This document shows, in pieces, positions 11,570-22,449 of a stretch of DNA of 64,000 bases. Both the position numbers and the translations under genes were made by a program. This DNA comes from Ophioderma brevispina (taxonomy: Eukaryota; Echinodermata; Ophiuroidea; Amphilepidida; Ophiodermatidae), in assembly GCA_023653785.1 (NCBI GenBank), contig JAMKCH010051755.1, positions 1 to 64,000 of the forward strand, given 5' to 3'. The number at the start of each line of letters is the position of its first letter. Position 1 is the stretch's first letter. Below the pieces are notes generated by a model, which was given only the letters and a program-made list of their open reading frames with translations, was not told the origin of the DNA and did not search any database.

Positions 11570-12600
11570 TATTTTTTAAAAGCTCTGCTGGCTAAACACT
11601 TAGCCCGATATATTTCATCCCGTTGAGTTCCGTAGGCTACGATGATGTAACTTTGGTGGAAAAAGGCGGGGGCGGGTTGGGTACCATGTGGTGACTTTCA
11701 TGTGACCTGGTGGACCCTCATGTGACCTTTGGTCTGTCAATGTAAACCCTTTCCCGCAAGGCTTGTGTGCAAATTAATATCTGGAGTTCCGTAAACGCAT
11801 AATGATGTAACGGGTGGTATGAAGCGGATTAAAGAGTTTCCACTTGATTAGATTTTGGCATATTTTCGGGCAAATTAACATATGCAAATGAGCTCATTGA
11901 ATATGCAAAAGCAGTGTAGTCGCATATTTTTGAAACACATCGGATAGCAAAATTCCAATCACTGCAACGAAACCATTTATGGTGCGCATCTTCTTTGCCA
12001 GTGAAAATTCCTGATACATGGCGGCTTAGGTATGCCAATGAGCGAATTGTCCCCCCTCCGAACGAAGTTCGGGAGGGACTATAAAAATGGGCTCCGCCGT
12101 AATGTCCGTCCGTATTCCGTCCGTATGTCCTTGTATAAAAATTAACCCCTGGGAACATGGCATATCTTTTTTCTGGATGTGCTAGAGTATCCAAATTTGG
12201 GTAATGGTAGGAGCGGATACCCCCTACTCACCATGTAATTCAATTCCCCCAGGGTTCCCCTCCCCTGGGCCTGTCAGGGGTGGTAAAAAAGGTCCATATT
12301 GCACAGAAATGTCAACATTGTGTAAGATTTAATCTAGAGCTTCTTGTAAGGCTCCGATTGATGTAACTGGGTGGAAAGAAGCAGGTTGATGAGTTCTCAC
12401 CTGATTAGATTTTTGGGGTTGTAAATATGCTATTAATATCTATTTGCATAAGTTATGAATTTTTTCCCGCAAGGCCTGGTACAAGTTTTCTGGAGTTCTG
12501 TAGGTGTATAAATTATGCCCTTGGTGAAGGCAGTGGGCTGAGAAGTTCTCGACCTGATTAGATTTTTGGGCGAATTTTTTTTTAGTTCTAGTTGTTACAA
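11570..12600. repeat. Diverged dispersed units, interrupted by another repeat
   Basis: Segments near 11780-11870, 12330-12430 and 12490-12580 share GAGTTC(C/T)GTA, a TGATGTAA/ATTATGCC core, GAAG(C/A)GG and a CCTGATTAGATTTTTGG-like end. Degenerate relatives of the 165-bp unit at 10427 adjoin. The open frame at 11829-12194 (minus) lies inside this material and shows no domain. Confidence 0.5.
12050..12300. repeat. Hairpin-bearing insertion
   Basis: CCCTCCGAACGAAGTTCGGGAGGG forms a hairpin at about 12054-12078 and is followed by GTCCGTCCGTATTCCGTCCG and a GC-rich tail. It splits the repeat series around it, so it looks like a younger insertion. No terminal repeats were resolved. Confidence 0.4.
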
Positions 12601-13080
12601 TGTGGGTCATTCTTTGGGTTTGCCAGCCTGTTTACATTCGTTGGTAACTGTGAAAATACCGTAAATTCAATGTTTCGCCCGCTTTCAGACCCCGTATGGG
12701 TTCCCAAATTTAAAATGTGATCACAATGATTTTTTCAAAAATATGTGTTGCCACCTGTTAGTAAATTGTTCCATATTTTAACTAAATTTATTGAATTTTC
12801 GGGCTTTTTGCATGCTGAATTTTAAGATTTCTTGATTCATTTTCCTTGAGTAAACCATTATTTTGCGAGCTAGTGATGGCCACAATTAAGGGTGGACTGG
12901 TGGCAGTTTTTAGAGTGTGTCATTAGTGATCCGCGATATCGGCGGGGACTATTTTACGCATCGCGTAAATACGATTGTCGCCTTGTAAATATGCATACTT
13001 GCTGTATCGCTAAAACAATACAAGTCGGATATGCAAAATTCCTTTGCTACTGAAAAACTACTATACCAATACATCTTGTG
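12600..13080. other. Non-coding sequence
   Basis: Nothing recognisable beyond a locally CpG-richer patch near 12920-12980. Confidence 0.4.
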
Positions 13081-13084
13081 TGTG

Positions 13085-13510
13085 AAGGAATTGGTGTTGG
13101 GATGGGGAAGGGTGGGGTTGTTGAGGAGGGGAAGGGTGGGTGTTGAGGATGGTGACGGGTGGGGGTGTTGAGGAGGGGGAAAGGTGGGGGTGTTTGAGGA
13201 GGAGGAGGCAGGCTGGGGTGTTGGGGACTAGCAGGATTTGGTGGTTGGGGAGCGAGCACAGGGTTTGGTGTTGGGCTCGGCGCAGGGTGGGGTGTTGGGG
13301 AGGGGCAGGGTTTTGGGTGTTGGGGAGGGAGCAGGGTGGGTGTTGGGGAGAGGGAGGTGGGGTGTTGGGGAGGGGGAAGGGTGTTTTTTTTTAAGTGGGG
13401 AGGGGAAGGGAGGGGGTATGGGGGAATGTGTGGGGGTATTGGGGAAGGGTGGGGTTTTGGGGAGGGGGCTGGGTGGGGGCTTATAGTGGCAGGGTGTGGT
13501 GCGTCGGCGA
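13085..13510. repeat. G-rich minisatellite
   Basis: Irregular 15- to 20-base units of the type GGTGTTGGGGAGGGGAAGGG fill the segment. The plus strand has many runs of three to five G at short spacing, so G-quadruplexes are possible. The minus-strand proline-rich open frame across it is a by-product of the repeat. Confidence 0.9.
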
Positions 13511-13519
13511 GAGGCGGAG

Positions 13520-13660
13520 TGACCTCATGTGACCATTGGTAACTTTGGGTGTGACCTTGGTGACCTTGCTGTGACCTTTTTGACTCCATGCGACTCGGTG
13601 ACCACTGTTACCTTGTTATCTTTGTGAACTCATGTCACCTTTGATCATAAAGCAAGTGAT
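13520..13660. repeat. TGACCT-rich degenerate repeat
   Basis: GTGACCT-like words recur every 10-20 bases. This is the same sequence class as the AGGTCA repeats elsewhere. Confidence 0.5.
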
Positions 13661-13803
13661 CTCACAACCAGGCGACACTTGTTGGTTCGATAACCGCCTT
13701 GTTATAAATATTGATTCATCGGAATTCTGAGGATGCCGTGCCGATGCCTGTTTTGGGTGAAGAATTCAAGATCTCGATTTCTGTTGCTGTTGACATACTA
13801 ATC

Positions 13804-13826
13804 ATATATATCTATATATATATATT

Positions 13827-13858
<32 letters not shown>
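13804..13858. repeat. AT dinucleotide microsatellite
   Basis: An almost uninterrupted TA run. Confidence 0.95.
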
Positions 13859-13899
13859 CCGTAAACGTGATGCGGAGGTATCGCTCTCGTCTCCTCTAT

Positions 13900-14590
13900 G
13901 ATTCTGGATGTTTCTACTGACATTTAACTTTTGTTATGTTCAGATTATATCCGACATAGCGTTAAAATATTGGCCTTTGCTGTTTAACGCATGCGACTAC
14001 TAAACCGACTTCGGTCAACCACGACTTTAAGTTAAATCCCATGCCGACGTATCATCTTTAACTTTGTAATTGAAACATATTTATATACTTCGCTACGACG
14101 CCATTCCTTCCTCTACAAGGTAGTCCTGTTACATGTGTCAGCAGAACCGTTCGACATGTGAACTTTGTCAGCTTTTTCTCCTTTTCCCCGGTCCATTTTA
14201 CTTGCTCAAGATCCATTCAGCTTCGTCGATAAACCACTTCCATCTTGTGTCCGAGTGTGCGACGGTTGCGCGTCAGTCACGCGTATTACACGAGCGTCAC
14301 TACAACGCATCTTACCTGTTTACTTGGATACGCATGTGTCAGCAGCATATACTTATCATGTTCATTCAAACATCGCAGGACCTCGTCTGGCCGGGATAGA
14401 AAACTGTGTTTTTCTAATCAGAAACGAGTCTTGGTGGGCCCAGGTACTGATGCGAGCCCATCATTTCGTGATGTTTCTACTGACAATTTAACTTTTTGTT
14501 ATGTTCAAGATTTATATCCGACATAGCGTTAAAATATTGGCCTTTGGCCCTGTTTTAACGGCATGCGACTACACCGACTTTGCTTCGGTC
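13900..14590. repeat. Direct repeat pair of about 110 bp, probably DIRS-associated
   Basis: The segment at about 13900-14010 (GATGTTTCTACTGACA, TTATGTTCAGATT, CCGACATAGCGTTAAAATAT, GCATGCGACTAC, CGGTCA) recurs at 14470-14585 in the same orientation. A third, inverted and partly rearranged relative is at 20545-20640. The position beside the DIRS-like element suggests terminal or internal complementary repeats of that family, but this is inference. Confidence 0.65.
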
Positions 14591-14875
14591 ACCAACCACT
14601 ACTTATATATATTCTATGACTAGATTGAAACCATGGCCCGAATGAAATATTAATAGTCATTAGTCTATAATGACTTTCTTATTATGCTATTAAATAATAT
14701 GCATATCTGTTTGTTAGCTAACTGGATAAATTATCTCCCTTTGCTAAATTAATATGTCATGTCTTTGACGGAACTAAGCGCAACAAAATAAAACGTTAAG
14801 AGCGAAAGAAAATTTGCCTAACGTAAAAGTCATGTTTATGATAAGAAAATTTCGCCCCCTAGCGTAGGATCTAGT

Positions 14876-14937
14876 GATATATATATATAGATATATATAT
14901 ATAATATATTGTACATATATATATACTATATAATTAT
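14876..14937. repeat. AT-rich microsatellite
   Basis: TATATA runs are interrupted by GA and GTAC. Confidence 0.9.
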
Positions 14938-15559
14938 TAATCTCTTCACATGGTTGCCCCCAGCGAGCCTCGGGCCGTTTTCGCGTTGCCTCTCCGCGGG
15001 GTATAGTCGGGTTATATTCCTTCGCCAGGTTTAGCTCCCCCCTATGTAAGTCCACAAGTTGGACCGCCAGCATGTTGGGGAACTAATGTCCCTGTCTCGT
15101 GTCGGCTCCCTTGCATTAATTAATTTTGCCTTTGCCCTCGTTTGCCCTCTGTTGATAGCCCGCGGTGTCAACCATGTATCTTCACGTGTTTTTCAGTGTA
15201 ACTGACAGCTCATGCCGTTGGATCTCTAAAATTCTTCTCCAGAATTTTTTTGGGGGTGCCCTTGTGTCCGTCTGTCTTGTCTCGTCTGTCCTGTTTCTCC
15301 TGGCCTTTACCCTGTTCTCCTTTTGGAACACTCCGTTTCGGTGTGAGCTGAACCACTTTTTATCAACTGTTACAAGTATGTACTTCTTTTTGATTTACAG
15401 AAGAATTCAGCGCCTAGAATCAACCCGAATATGTGTTGGATTAAGGGGATTTTTCCTTCACAGACGAGACAGGACCCACATGAACTGTTTGTGGTTAAGT
15501 CCGAATTCGTTCAGAGTGAAAGACCTTGTTATAACACAAAGCGTGGTCGGAATTGGAAT

Positions 15560-17238
15560 CTCAGAGATATTTGGATGAGTTAGATGTGTATATGGAAGAA
15601 AGGCCAGAAGACAAAGGCCAAGCTAAGACAGTTCCATCTCTGTCTCAGGGCATCTCCCTCCATGTTCTTCGACTGTTGAAGGTTCAACCTCATCACTCGA
15701 CCAAGACAGCTTCAAGACCAATCAGTTTTACCTTTGATCTAGTCTCCAGGCGATGTTTAGTACCGTGGCTGCCGAGGCTATCAACAACAGTTCTAAGGGC
15801 AAGTTCGCCAAGCCACTCCAACTTATGAAGATAAAGGGCCCTTGATTGATGAGAATCCAAGTGGATTAAGTGATTACTTACAATTGACTGGTCAATCCAC
15901 CCCTTCAATTCATAGAAATGGAAGATTATCAACGGTTGAGTCGTCCCGGCGTGCCGTCTCCCGACAGTTTGAAAGAAATCCCCCCACGGCCTATTGAAGG
16001 TTCTCTACACTTGAGTAGTCCAGAGCTGTGACTCAAGTATCACCAATTAAAGAAACTCTGCCTCAGTCCAGTGAAGATCCACAATTCTTGAGCAGGTCAG
16101 GGTCTGTCCGCATACCCCGTGGGGTGTAAGATAAAAAAAACCCAGCCAACGCCCCACGTGCACCCATGGTGGTTTCAGATGATTGATTATAAAGGACTGG
16201 AAGACGGCACCCGTGGCAACAGCCAGTGGCATCTCATCGGGCCATTGTTACGACATAATGGTGATGATAAGGAAGTGGGGATGAGCGTACTGGTAGTAAC
16301 CCGTAAGCTTGCGGCTTTTCAGGTGGCTGGTGGCCTTGTGTGAAGATATCAGACGTAATTCATGAGAGTGGTGATAGTTCTATAGTCTTTCTTACTACCT
16401 TTATGACGGCGTGCTTCACGTCCCGTGGATAAGACTCAGTCCATTGTTGCAGGGGCCGCCGATGTTGCCGTTTAAGATTCCGACGGGTCATGAGTCGCTA
16501 TAGACGAAGATGAACTTTGTGGTGAGATTGGAGTTAGATATTCTTTCTACGAGGCCGAGGCTTCTCCTCCACGCTTTCTTAGAAGGTTTAAGGTTATTTA
16601 AGTGGGAGGGTGTGTATAAGAAGGGAAAATTTCTTACTCTAGCCTCTTTCCAAGAGTACGGTTGTTTCCCGAGTTCGCGCCGTCCATACATCCGTTCTAG
16701 TCGCTCTCTTCGTCTGGCCGCACCGTGATCTTCTGATGTCAATCCCTCAGTGTCGTGTCGTTCTTTCTTTTCTTTTCCGTCAGATCACATCCGGCGAGCC
16801 GTTGGTCCCCGACCCTACTCCCGGCGCTCATACTCGGTCCTACCTACCCGACAATCAGTCCGCCAGCCGTCGTCGTGCTTCCAAAAAGAGTTCCTCTTCT
16901 CCACCGTAACTCTTTCTACGTGGCCTAGCTTAGCTCTCAAGAGAGAACGTTTTAAGCTGCAGATCCTAGCTGCAAGAAATCTACAGTAGCAGTCTAGAGG
17001 TTCCTCCAAATTCAAACCGTCCAGGTACAGTCCTTATGATTACGGATACCGCAGAAGGTCTTCCGCCAACTACACTCCTACCAACAGAGGAAATGGAGGT
17101 TCATTTCGGAAGTCGAGTTACGTTTTTAAAGACAGAATATCCAACTATAGAGGCTCCAGACAGTATCGGAGTTATTCCTCCTTCTCCAGACGTAGAGGCG
17201 CCAGAAGTGGCGCGAATAGGGAAGGAAACTACTATTGA
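15560..17238 (+). pseudogene. Gag-like region of the DIRS-like element
   Basis: The upstream part is frame-broken and only weakly recognisable, for example a run around 15752-15835 that reads MFSTVAAEAINN then KFAKPLQLMKIKGP. The end is clearer. From 16990 to the TGA at 17236-17238 an open frame encodes YSPYDYGYRRRSSANY, later GSFRKSSYVF and SFSRRRGARSGANREG, a basic, Ser/Tyr-rich tail typical of DIRS Gag. An in-frame TAG at 16987 separates it from earlier Gag sequence. The last 200 bases overlap the RT frame, the usual DIRS arrangement. Confidence 0.55.
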
Positions 17239-17960
17239 CTCTTATATACCTATGACGCCAGTGGCAGGGAGTCTAAAGTTCTTCCTTCTGGCGTGGCGGT
17301 TGATAACCTCGGATCCATGGGTACTACAGACTTTTTCAGAAGGTTACCATCTGGAGTTTACCGTCCGTCCGCCCGCCGATGAAAGTCGGATTTTGTACTA
17401 TGCCTATGCCGAAAGAGACATCAAAGGCTATGATTCTAAGGACGAAGTGAAGGTGTTGTTAAGGGAAAATGCCATTTTTCTGATAACAGGGCAATGGAAG
17501 GTTTTAATCAATCTTCTTCCTGACTCCAAAGAAATCAGATCTCAGACCAATTATTATCTTACGTCTTCTCAGCAGGTTTATTCGTCCGAGAAACTTTGGG
17601 TTGGAAACCCTCTCTGCCGTCATCTAAGAGTTGAAGAAGGGCTGGTTCGGCGTAACACTGGACTTTGAAAAGTCTATTCTCCACGTTGCAGTTTTTCAAC
17701 TTCAGTTATGGCTTCACTTCCGGTTCGACAATTGGTCCTTCTAGTTCTGTCTTATATCCTGGAATTTCTACACTTCACTACGTACGATTACAAGATCGCC
17801 AAATAGATACTAAATATCTGGGAAGGAAGGAAATTCGGTTTCTTTGTCTACTTCTTTAGTTGGTTGATAGTTGCTCCAGAAGGTCTGTCTTTAAAGTACA
17901 GTTCGCTTTGTTGAAGACAGTAAGGATATGTTTCATGATAAACTTAAAGAATCCAGCCGT
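17036..17960 (+). pseudogene. DIRS-like reverse transcriptase, frameshifted
   Basis: An open frame at 17036-17668 encodes VAGSLKFFLLAWRLITSDPW, then VLQTFSEGYHLEF, the conserved N-terminal block of DIRS RTs, and further on LLRENAI. Near 17636 the homology moves to another frame with LKKGWFGVTLDFEKSILHVA, matching the RT block that normally carries the first catalytic aspartate. Around 17850-17890 YFFSWLIVAPEGLS stands where YLDDWL(I/V)VAP is expected, so both catalytic aspartates of that motif appear lost. The product would be incomplete and dead. RNase H was not resolved. Confidence 0.7.
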
Positions 17961-18239
17961 CACGACATCCTCCGTCAGTACCTTTGAGCCAGAAAATAGT
18001 AAAGCATCTCAGTTGGTTCGGTAAAACGGCCAACATTTTACGAAATCACACGTTAAGTGGTAATATTGTCTGGACGCTTTAAGTTAGACTAGAGAGCATT
18101 CAATGATGTCCCCACAACTTTGGAGTGTGACGCAAAAGTGTTTGGTAGCTTTCTACTTACAAGCTATTCTTGGAAAATCCGGAGGATTAGATATACTGGT
18201 GGTTCCTACTTTGTAACCTTTAAGGTTTTCGAGTATCCT

Positions 18240-18800
18240 CATATGTTATATTTCTATCCGCATCATTTCCTGCTGCCACATCTCGTTATTTATCTGTAGA
18301 AAATCTAGCAGGAATTATATATTATGATTTCATTTATGTGCACCTCATCCTATAGTTCTTCCCGAGCTTCAAGGGTTACAGGAGATTCTGAAGACTTACG
18401 ATGGTACCCAGTTAGAGACACTTCAGACACTTCTTACTCCATTCTGCCTTCTTTTGAAATCTTGGATACTTCGTTTTCTGACCTCCTTTTTCTACAACAA
18501 ACCTCACAACCTGCAACAAGCAGAGTTTACACGCTGGGTCACTTCCCTCATCTCTGACACTTTGAAGTGAAAGCCTCGTCACTGGTCAGTAACATCGCCT
18601 TTTAACCTGCATGCTCGTGAATTAGAAGTCAGGCAACCTTCCGGGCTTTTCACTTAGGAGTAAACTTTAGTGAAATTATGGAAGCAGCAGGATGGAGGAC
18701 GTCACCAACGTTCTAAAACGTTTTTATGAAGGCATCCTTACAAGTTATCAAAACGTGGTCAAGACCATCCTGTCAACCAAGTAGTCAGAGTAAGAGGAAG
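18240..18800 (+). pseudogene. DIRS-like tyrosine recombinase remnant
   Basis: A frame at 18324-18557 contains DLRWYPVRDTSDTSYSILPS, resembling the LRWYPVR block of DIRS recombinases. After a frame change near 18646, AFHLGVNFSEIMEAAGWRTS matches their C-terminal block (ALxLGVSxxEIMEAAGWxSxxTF), which leads to the catalytic tyrosine region. An in-frame stop follows shortly after PTF, and the catalytic tyrosine could not be identified. Confidence 0.65.
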
Positions 18801-19032
18801 GATGCTAAGCATCATTACCATTATGCTCATAAGGTGAGGAATGCCAGTTTATGTATGACAGTATGTGCCTTGATACAAATGTGCTATTATTATATATGCT
18901 ATCATGTTAATATGTATATGGCTGTACATTGGGGCAAAATTATTTCAGCTTCCATAAAAATTTCATATGGCGAGAAACCCCGCAGCAACTGAAACTACCG
19001 GCTTCACTTCCTCCACCTTGTGACCAGTGTGG

Positions 19033-19418
19033 CAGTCATGCACTAGTTGGATCATTTCGTAATGTATATAATGTGTGAAATAGAATATACTCACCAGCAT
19101 GTTGTGAGATTATTCTATTTACATACATGTATACTTACGAATGATCCAACTAGTAACCCTCATCCAGGCCCTTCCCCGCAAGTGGAGCCTTGGGGAAGGT
19201 ACAAAAATGAGCAAGGAATTGTGGGTGCCAGTGACGATAGTGATGGGAGCGTACCGATGCCATTGTGGGACTGCTACTAGGCATGGGCGTACCGAAATTT
19301 TTAATGTGGCATTAGGGGTGTCTCGAGGCTTTTTTGAACACAAAAAATGCACTAGTTGGATCATTCGTAAGTATAAATGTATGTAAATAGAATAATCTCA
19401 CAACATTCTGGTGAGTAT
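19033..19418. mobile_element. MITE with inverted arms of about 67 bp
   Basis: The left arm 19087-19154 (ATACTCACCAGCATGTTGTG to GATCCAACTAGT) is repeated inverted at 19351-19418 (ACTAGTTGGATCATTCG to CTGGTGAGTAT), with only small differences. The core is about 330 bases with no coding capacity. AAT sits outside both ends (19084-19086 and 19419-19421) and could be a 3-bp target duplication. A further partial arm lies at 19033-19082. A diverged inverted copy is at 10022-10230. Confidence 0.8.
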
Positions 19419-19419
19419 A

Positions 19420-20544
19420 ATTGTGGGATGGATTCAATACACCCACTGCAAACAACTATAAAAGATTTTGCCATAAAAGATCTTTGCTATGTCATTGAAA
19501 AAAAGATTAAATAGTGGCATGTTGTATTGACTTGAGATTAACATTGTGAAAAAAATTGTACGGACCGACCCCAATATTTTTTCTCCATTACAACAAACAT
19601 ATTTTTAGGCCTTATTTTGAACAGTTATTTTTAGCATATCATTAATTATCTCCTAAGTAATGCATTACATTTTTGTCTTGCCCCTGAGTTTGCTCACAGC
19701 AAGACTAAGAAATCACTATTTCTGAATGTATAACCTTGTGTGTGGGTGTGTGTGCATGTGTGTCAGATATAGTTCCTACTGACAGTTCCACAGGGGCTAC
19801 CAGATGGCAGAGCTCTATCCATTGTTTCCAGGAAAGCTTCATGTTGAAGAGCTCTATTTTGTGATGCAGTTCATAGGTAGGTATCTATATGTGGTTGACT
19901 CAGTTTTTAACACTTTTCTTTCATCCTTTACAAGCCAATATTAACACTTCCTTTTCAAAGACAATTTTCTTCAAATTTTCTTAAATGAGGCTGTCAGCCG
20001 GTGGAGCACAGTGTCCATTTTTGTTTTAGATTTTGGGCAGAAAATATGATAATTGAGTATCTGGAATTGCATAATCCTACAATAATTTGGCCAAATGTTG
20101 TGTGTATGTGTATTTGTATTAGTAAATGTTATTTGTATGTATGTTTTGCAAAAGGCTCTGTCAGTTTTGCTTCAAAGAGCGCTAAATTCACATGAAGGTG
20201 CATGAGGATACTGGACAGGTTCTAACTGTATTCAGCTGAAATCCATTTAGAAATGGCTGAAAATCGGTGAAAATGTGGTCGGTTGCTAAGGAAATCTATC
20301 CATTTGTTTATAATTGTTACTAACAAGCACATACGCGTTGCTTGTTGCGACAGGCGTCTTACGCATGAGACGCTTAATGCAGTACGCAATTAACAGGCGC
20401 CTTGGTGCAAACATGGCAAAAGATGGTCAATAACAAGTCTTGTTTTTTCGCTTTGGTTGTGGTATGTGTGATGAAAACTGGGAATAGTATTGAGAACAAA
20501 AAGATTAAATATGGGGAAAAGTTACGGGATTATATATAATATAG
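19420..20544. other. Non-coding sequence
   Basis: AT-rich, with a short GT stretch near 19738-19760. No supported gene. An open, splice-flanked stretch at 19802-19887 was considered and rejected. Confidence 0.4.
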
Positions 20545-20646
20545 TGCCCAAAGTCGGGTGTAGTCGGATGCTGTAAAAAGGCCAAATATTATATTTGGAT
20601 GAAGAGCCCATCATTTCTTGGATGTTTCTACTGACTTTCATTTGTA

Positions 20647-21745
20647 TTTCAAAGTGGAGAAGGAAACATGTATCGCATACTAAAACATTGGGAACAATTA
20701 TTTAACATGGACATACACAACATGCCTAAGCGTGAACACCCTGGAAAAAATCCTGGACATCCACGTCTGGGCAGGGAATTGAACCCCAGACCTTTCGTAC
20801 ACAAGGCAAATGCTCTAACCACTAAGCCACCCAAGCCACCCTAATAAACGGGGCTGTTAACATAGCCTAAGTAGTAATGGCTGAGCGATCCGGGTATACA
20901 GTACAGACATACACACAGGACAAGACACTCCTGTATGTGAGATCATTTCTGATGCTACCGCCAGTCTAATATACAAGTAATACAAAGTAGATTTGAGACT
21001 AGCGCATCGTACACTGGAGGGGGGATTATATAGCTATAACGATACAATCTAGTAAACAAGATCATTACTGATGCTTAACCGCATTTCTTAACATATTATA
21101 TTTCAAAGTGGAGAAAGAAACATGCTCGCCTATTGAACATTGGGAACAATTATTTAACATGGACTACACAACATGCCTAAGCGTGAACACCCTGGAAAAA
21201 ATCCTGGACATCCACGCCTGGGCAAGGAATTGAACCCCAGACCTTTCGTACACAAGGCAAATGCTCTAACCACTAAGCCACCCAAGCCACCCTAATAAAC
21301 GGGGCTGTTAACATAGCCTAAGTAGTAATGGCTGAGCGATCCGGGTATACAGTACAGACATACACACAGGACAAGACACTCCTGTATGTGAGATCATTTC
21401 TGATGCTACCGCCAGTCTAATATACAAGTAATACAAAGTAGATTTGAGACTAGCGCATCGTACACTGGAGGGGGGATATATAGCGATAAACGATCCAATC
21501 TAGTAACAAGATCATTACTGATGCTTAACCGCATTTCTTAACATATTATATTTCAAAGTGGAGAAAGAAACATGCATCGCATATTAGAACTTGGGAACAA
21601 TTATTTAACATGGACATACACAACATGCCTAAGCGTGAACACCCTGGAAAAAATCCTGGACATCCACGCCTGGGCAGGGAATTGAACCCCGGACACAAGG
21701 CGAATGCTCTAACCACTAAGCCATCCAAGCCGCCCTGATAAACGG
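20647..21745 (-). repeat. Tandem array of tRNA-headed SINE units (family B), about 2.4 copies of 440-464 bp
   Basis: Units start at 20647, 21111 and 21551 with TTTCAAAGTGGAGAA. Each carries, on the minus strand, an A box in GGCTTAGTGGTTAGAGC and a B box in GGGTTCAATTCCC. Body motifs such as GCTGAGCGATCCGGGTATAC and AGATCATT(A/T)CTGATGCT are shared. The first two units are close to identical over hundreds of bases. Diverged relatives are at 26560-27060 and 33055-33625. Confidence 0.85.
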
Positions 21746-21800
21746 GGCCTTGTGTGCGAAAGGACAAGCTTGGAATGCCTGCAATAAACTCTACCACTTA

Positions 21801-22144
21801 GGCCTAAAAAAAAATTGTTTGATTGGCGTAACCCGACCGACCCTATTTTTACTGCCGACCCTAAATATTTTTATTTTTTTGTGTGCAAAAATTGTCAGGG
21901 AAAACGCTTTAATGCAAAAACAGGAATTTAATGACGTCATACTTCGGTACTCTAAAGATTGCGACATTCAAAATGACAAATAAAACAGATGTGTTACAAA
22001 AAACATGAAGATCTGCCTTTGTTTTTTGTGTGTCATATATTGTGTGTTCTGGTATGGGAAACATAAAAAGAAAAAAAAAATCCAACCTACCTACCCTATT
22101 TTTTTTTTCTATGTTATGCCAATCAAACAATTTTTTTTTAGGCC
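21801..22144. mobile_element. PIF/Harbinger-like MITE with TTA target duplication
   Basis: The left end GGCCTAAAAAAAAATTGTTT, followed by GATTGGCGTAAC, is mirrored at the right as GTTATGCCAATC and a matching A/T run ending in GGCC at 22144. TTA flanks both sides (21798-21800 and 22145-22147). GG-starting TIRs and a 3-bp TTA duplication are diagnostic of the PIF/Harbinger superfamily. The 344-base interior has no coding sequence. Confidence 0.85.
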
Positions 22145-22328
22145 TTATGGCAATCTGGTATCCATCCAATTCAACCAGCTGAAGTCTTCAACTATGTGGG
22201 GATGAGAGTAATCCTGTCATGTTATATATCTGAGACCTGAACCATGAATAAAGAGCTCCAGGATGGACTAGAGTGGTACCCTACAAACAGGCTTCTTATG
22301 CTAGTATACAAATATTGACTGCTATAAG

Positions 22329-22447
22329 GGGCATGGTTGCAACGATAGTCCCAAAGGTGATCTCGAAACCATACTATGCCCCGAGGCGTAGCCAAGGGCA
22401 TCGTATGGTTTCGAGATCACCGAGGGCCTATAGTTTCAACCATGTCC
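22329..22447. repeat. Near-perfect long palindrome
   Basis: Arms of about 53 bases at 22329-22381 and 22396-22447 pair around a 14-base loop. The inner 26 bases differ at one position. The match includes GGTGATCTCGAAACCATA against its complement. It lies at the edge of the inverted-repeat element that follows and may be part of its terminus. Confidence 0.85.
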
Positions 22448-22449
22448 CG

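Larger units (their letters stand above)
14940..18850 (+). mobile_element. Decayed DIRS-like tyrosine-recombinase retroelement
   Basis: In plus-strand order the segment holds Gag-like sequence with an Arg/Ser/Tyr-rich end, a reverse-transcriptase start that overlaps Gag in another frame, more RT in shifted frames, and a tyrosine-recombinase C-terminal region. That order is the hallmark of DIRS elements, which integrate with a recombinase instead of a DDE integrase. Frames are broken throughout, so it is inactive. The outer limits are uncertain: the left edge is put at the start of CpG-richer sequence after the AT microsatellite, and the right edge just after the recombinase homology. Confidence 0.75.

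Noticed and set aside
13047..13589. Minus-strand proline-rich frame of 180 codons
   Set aside because: It is the complement of a G-rich minisatellite; composition explains the absence of stops.
19802..19887. Short open segment between CACAG and a GTAGGT donor
   Set aside because: A phase-1 entry, as required after the SH3 exon, meets a stop, and the alternative frame resembles nothing known.
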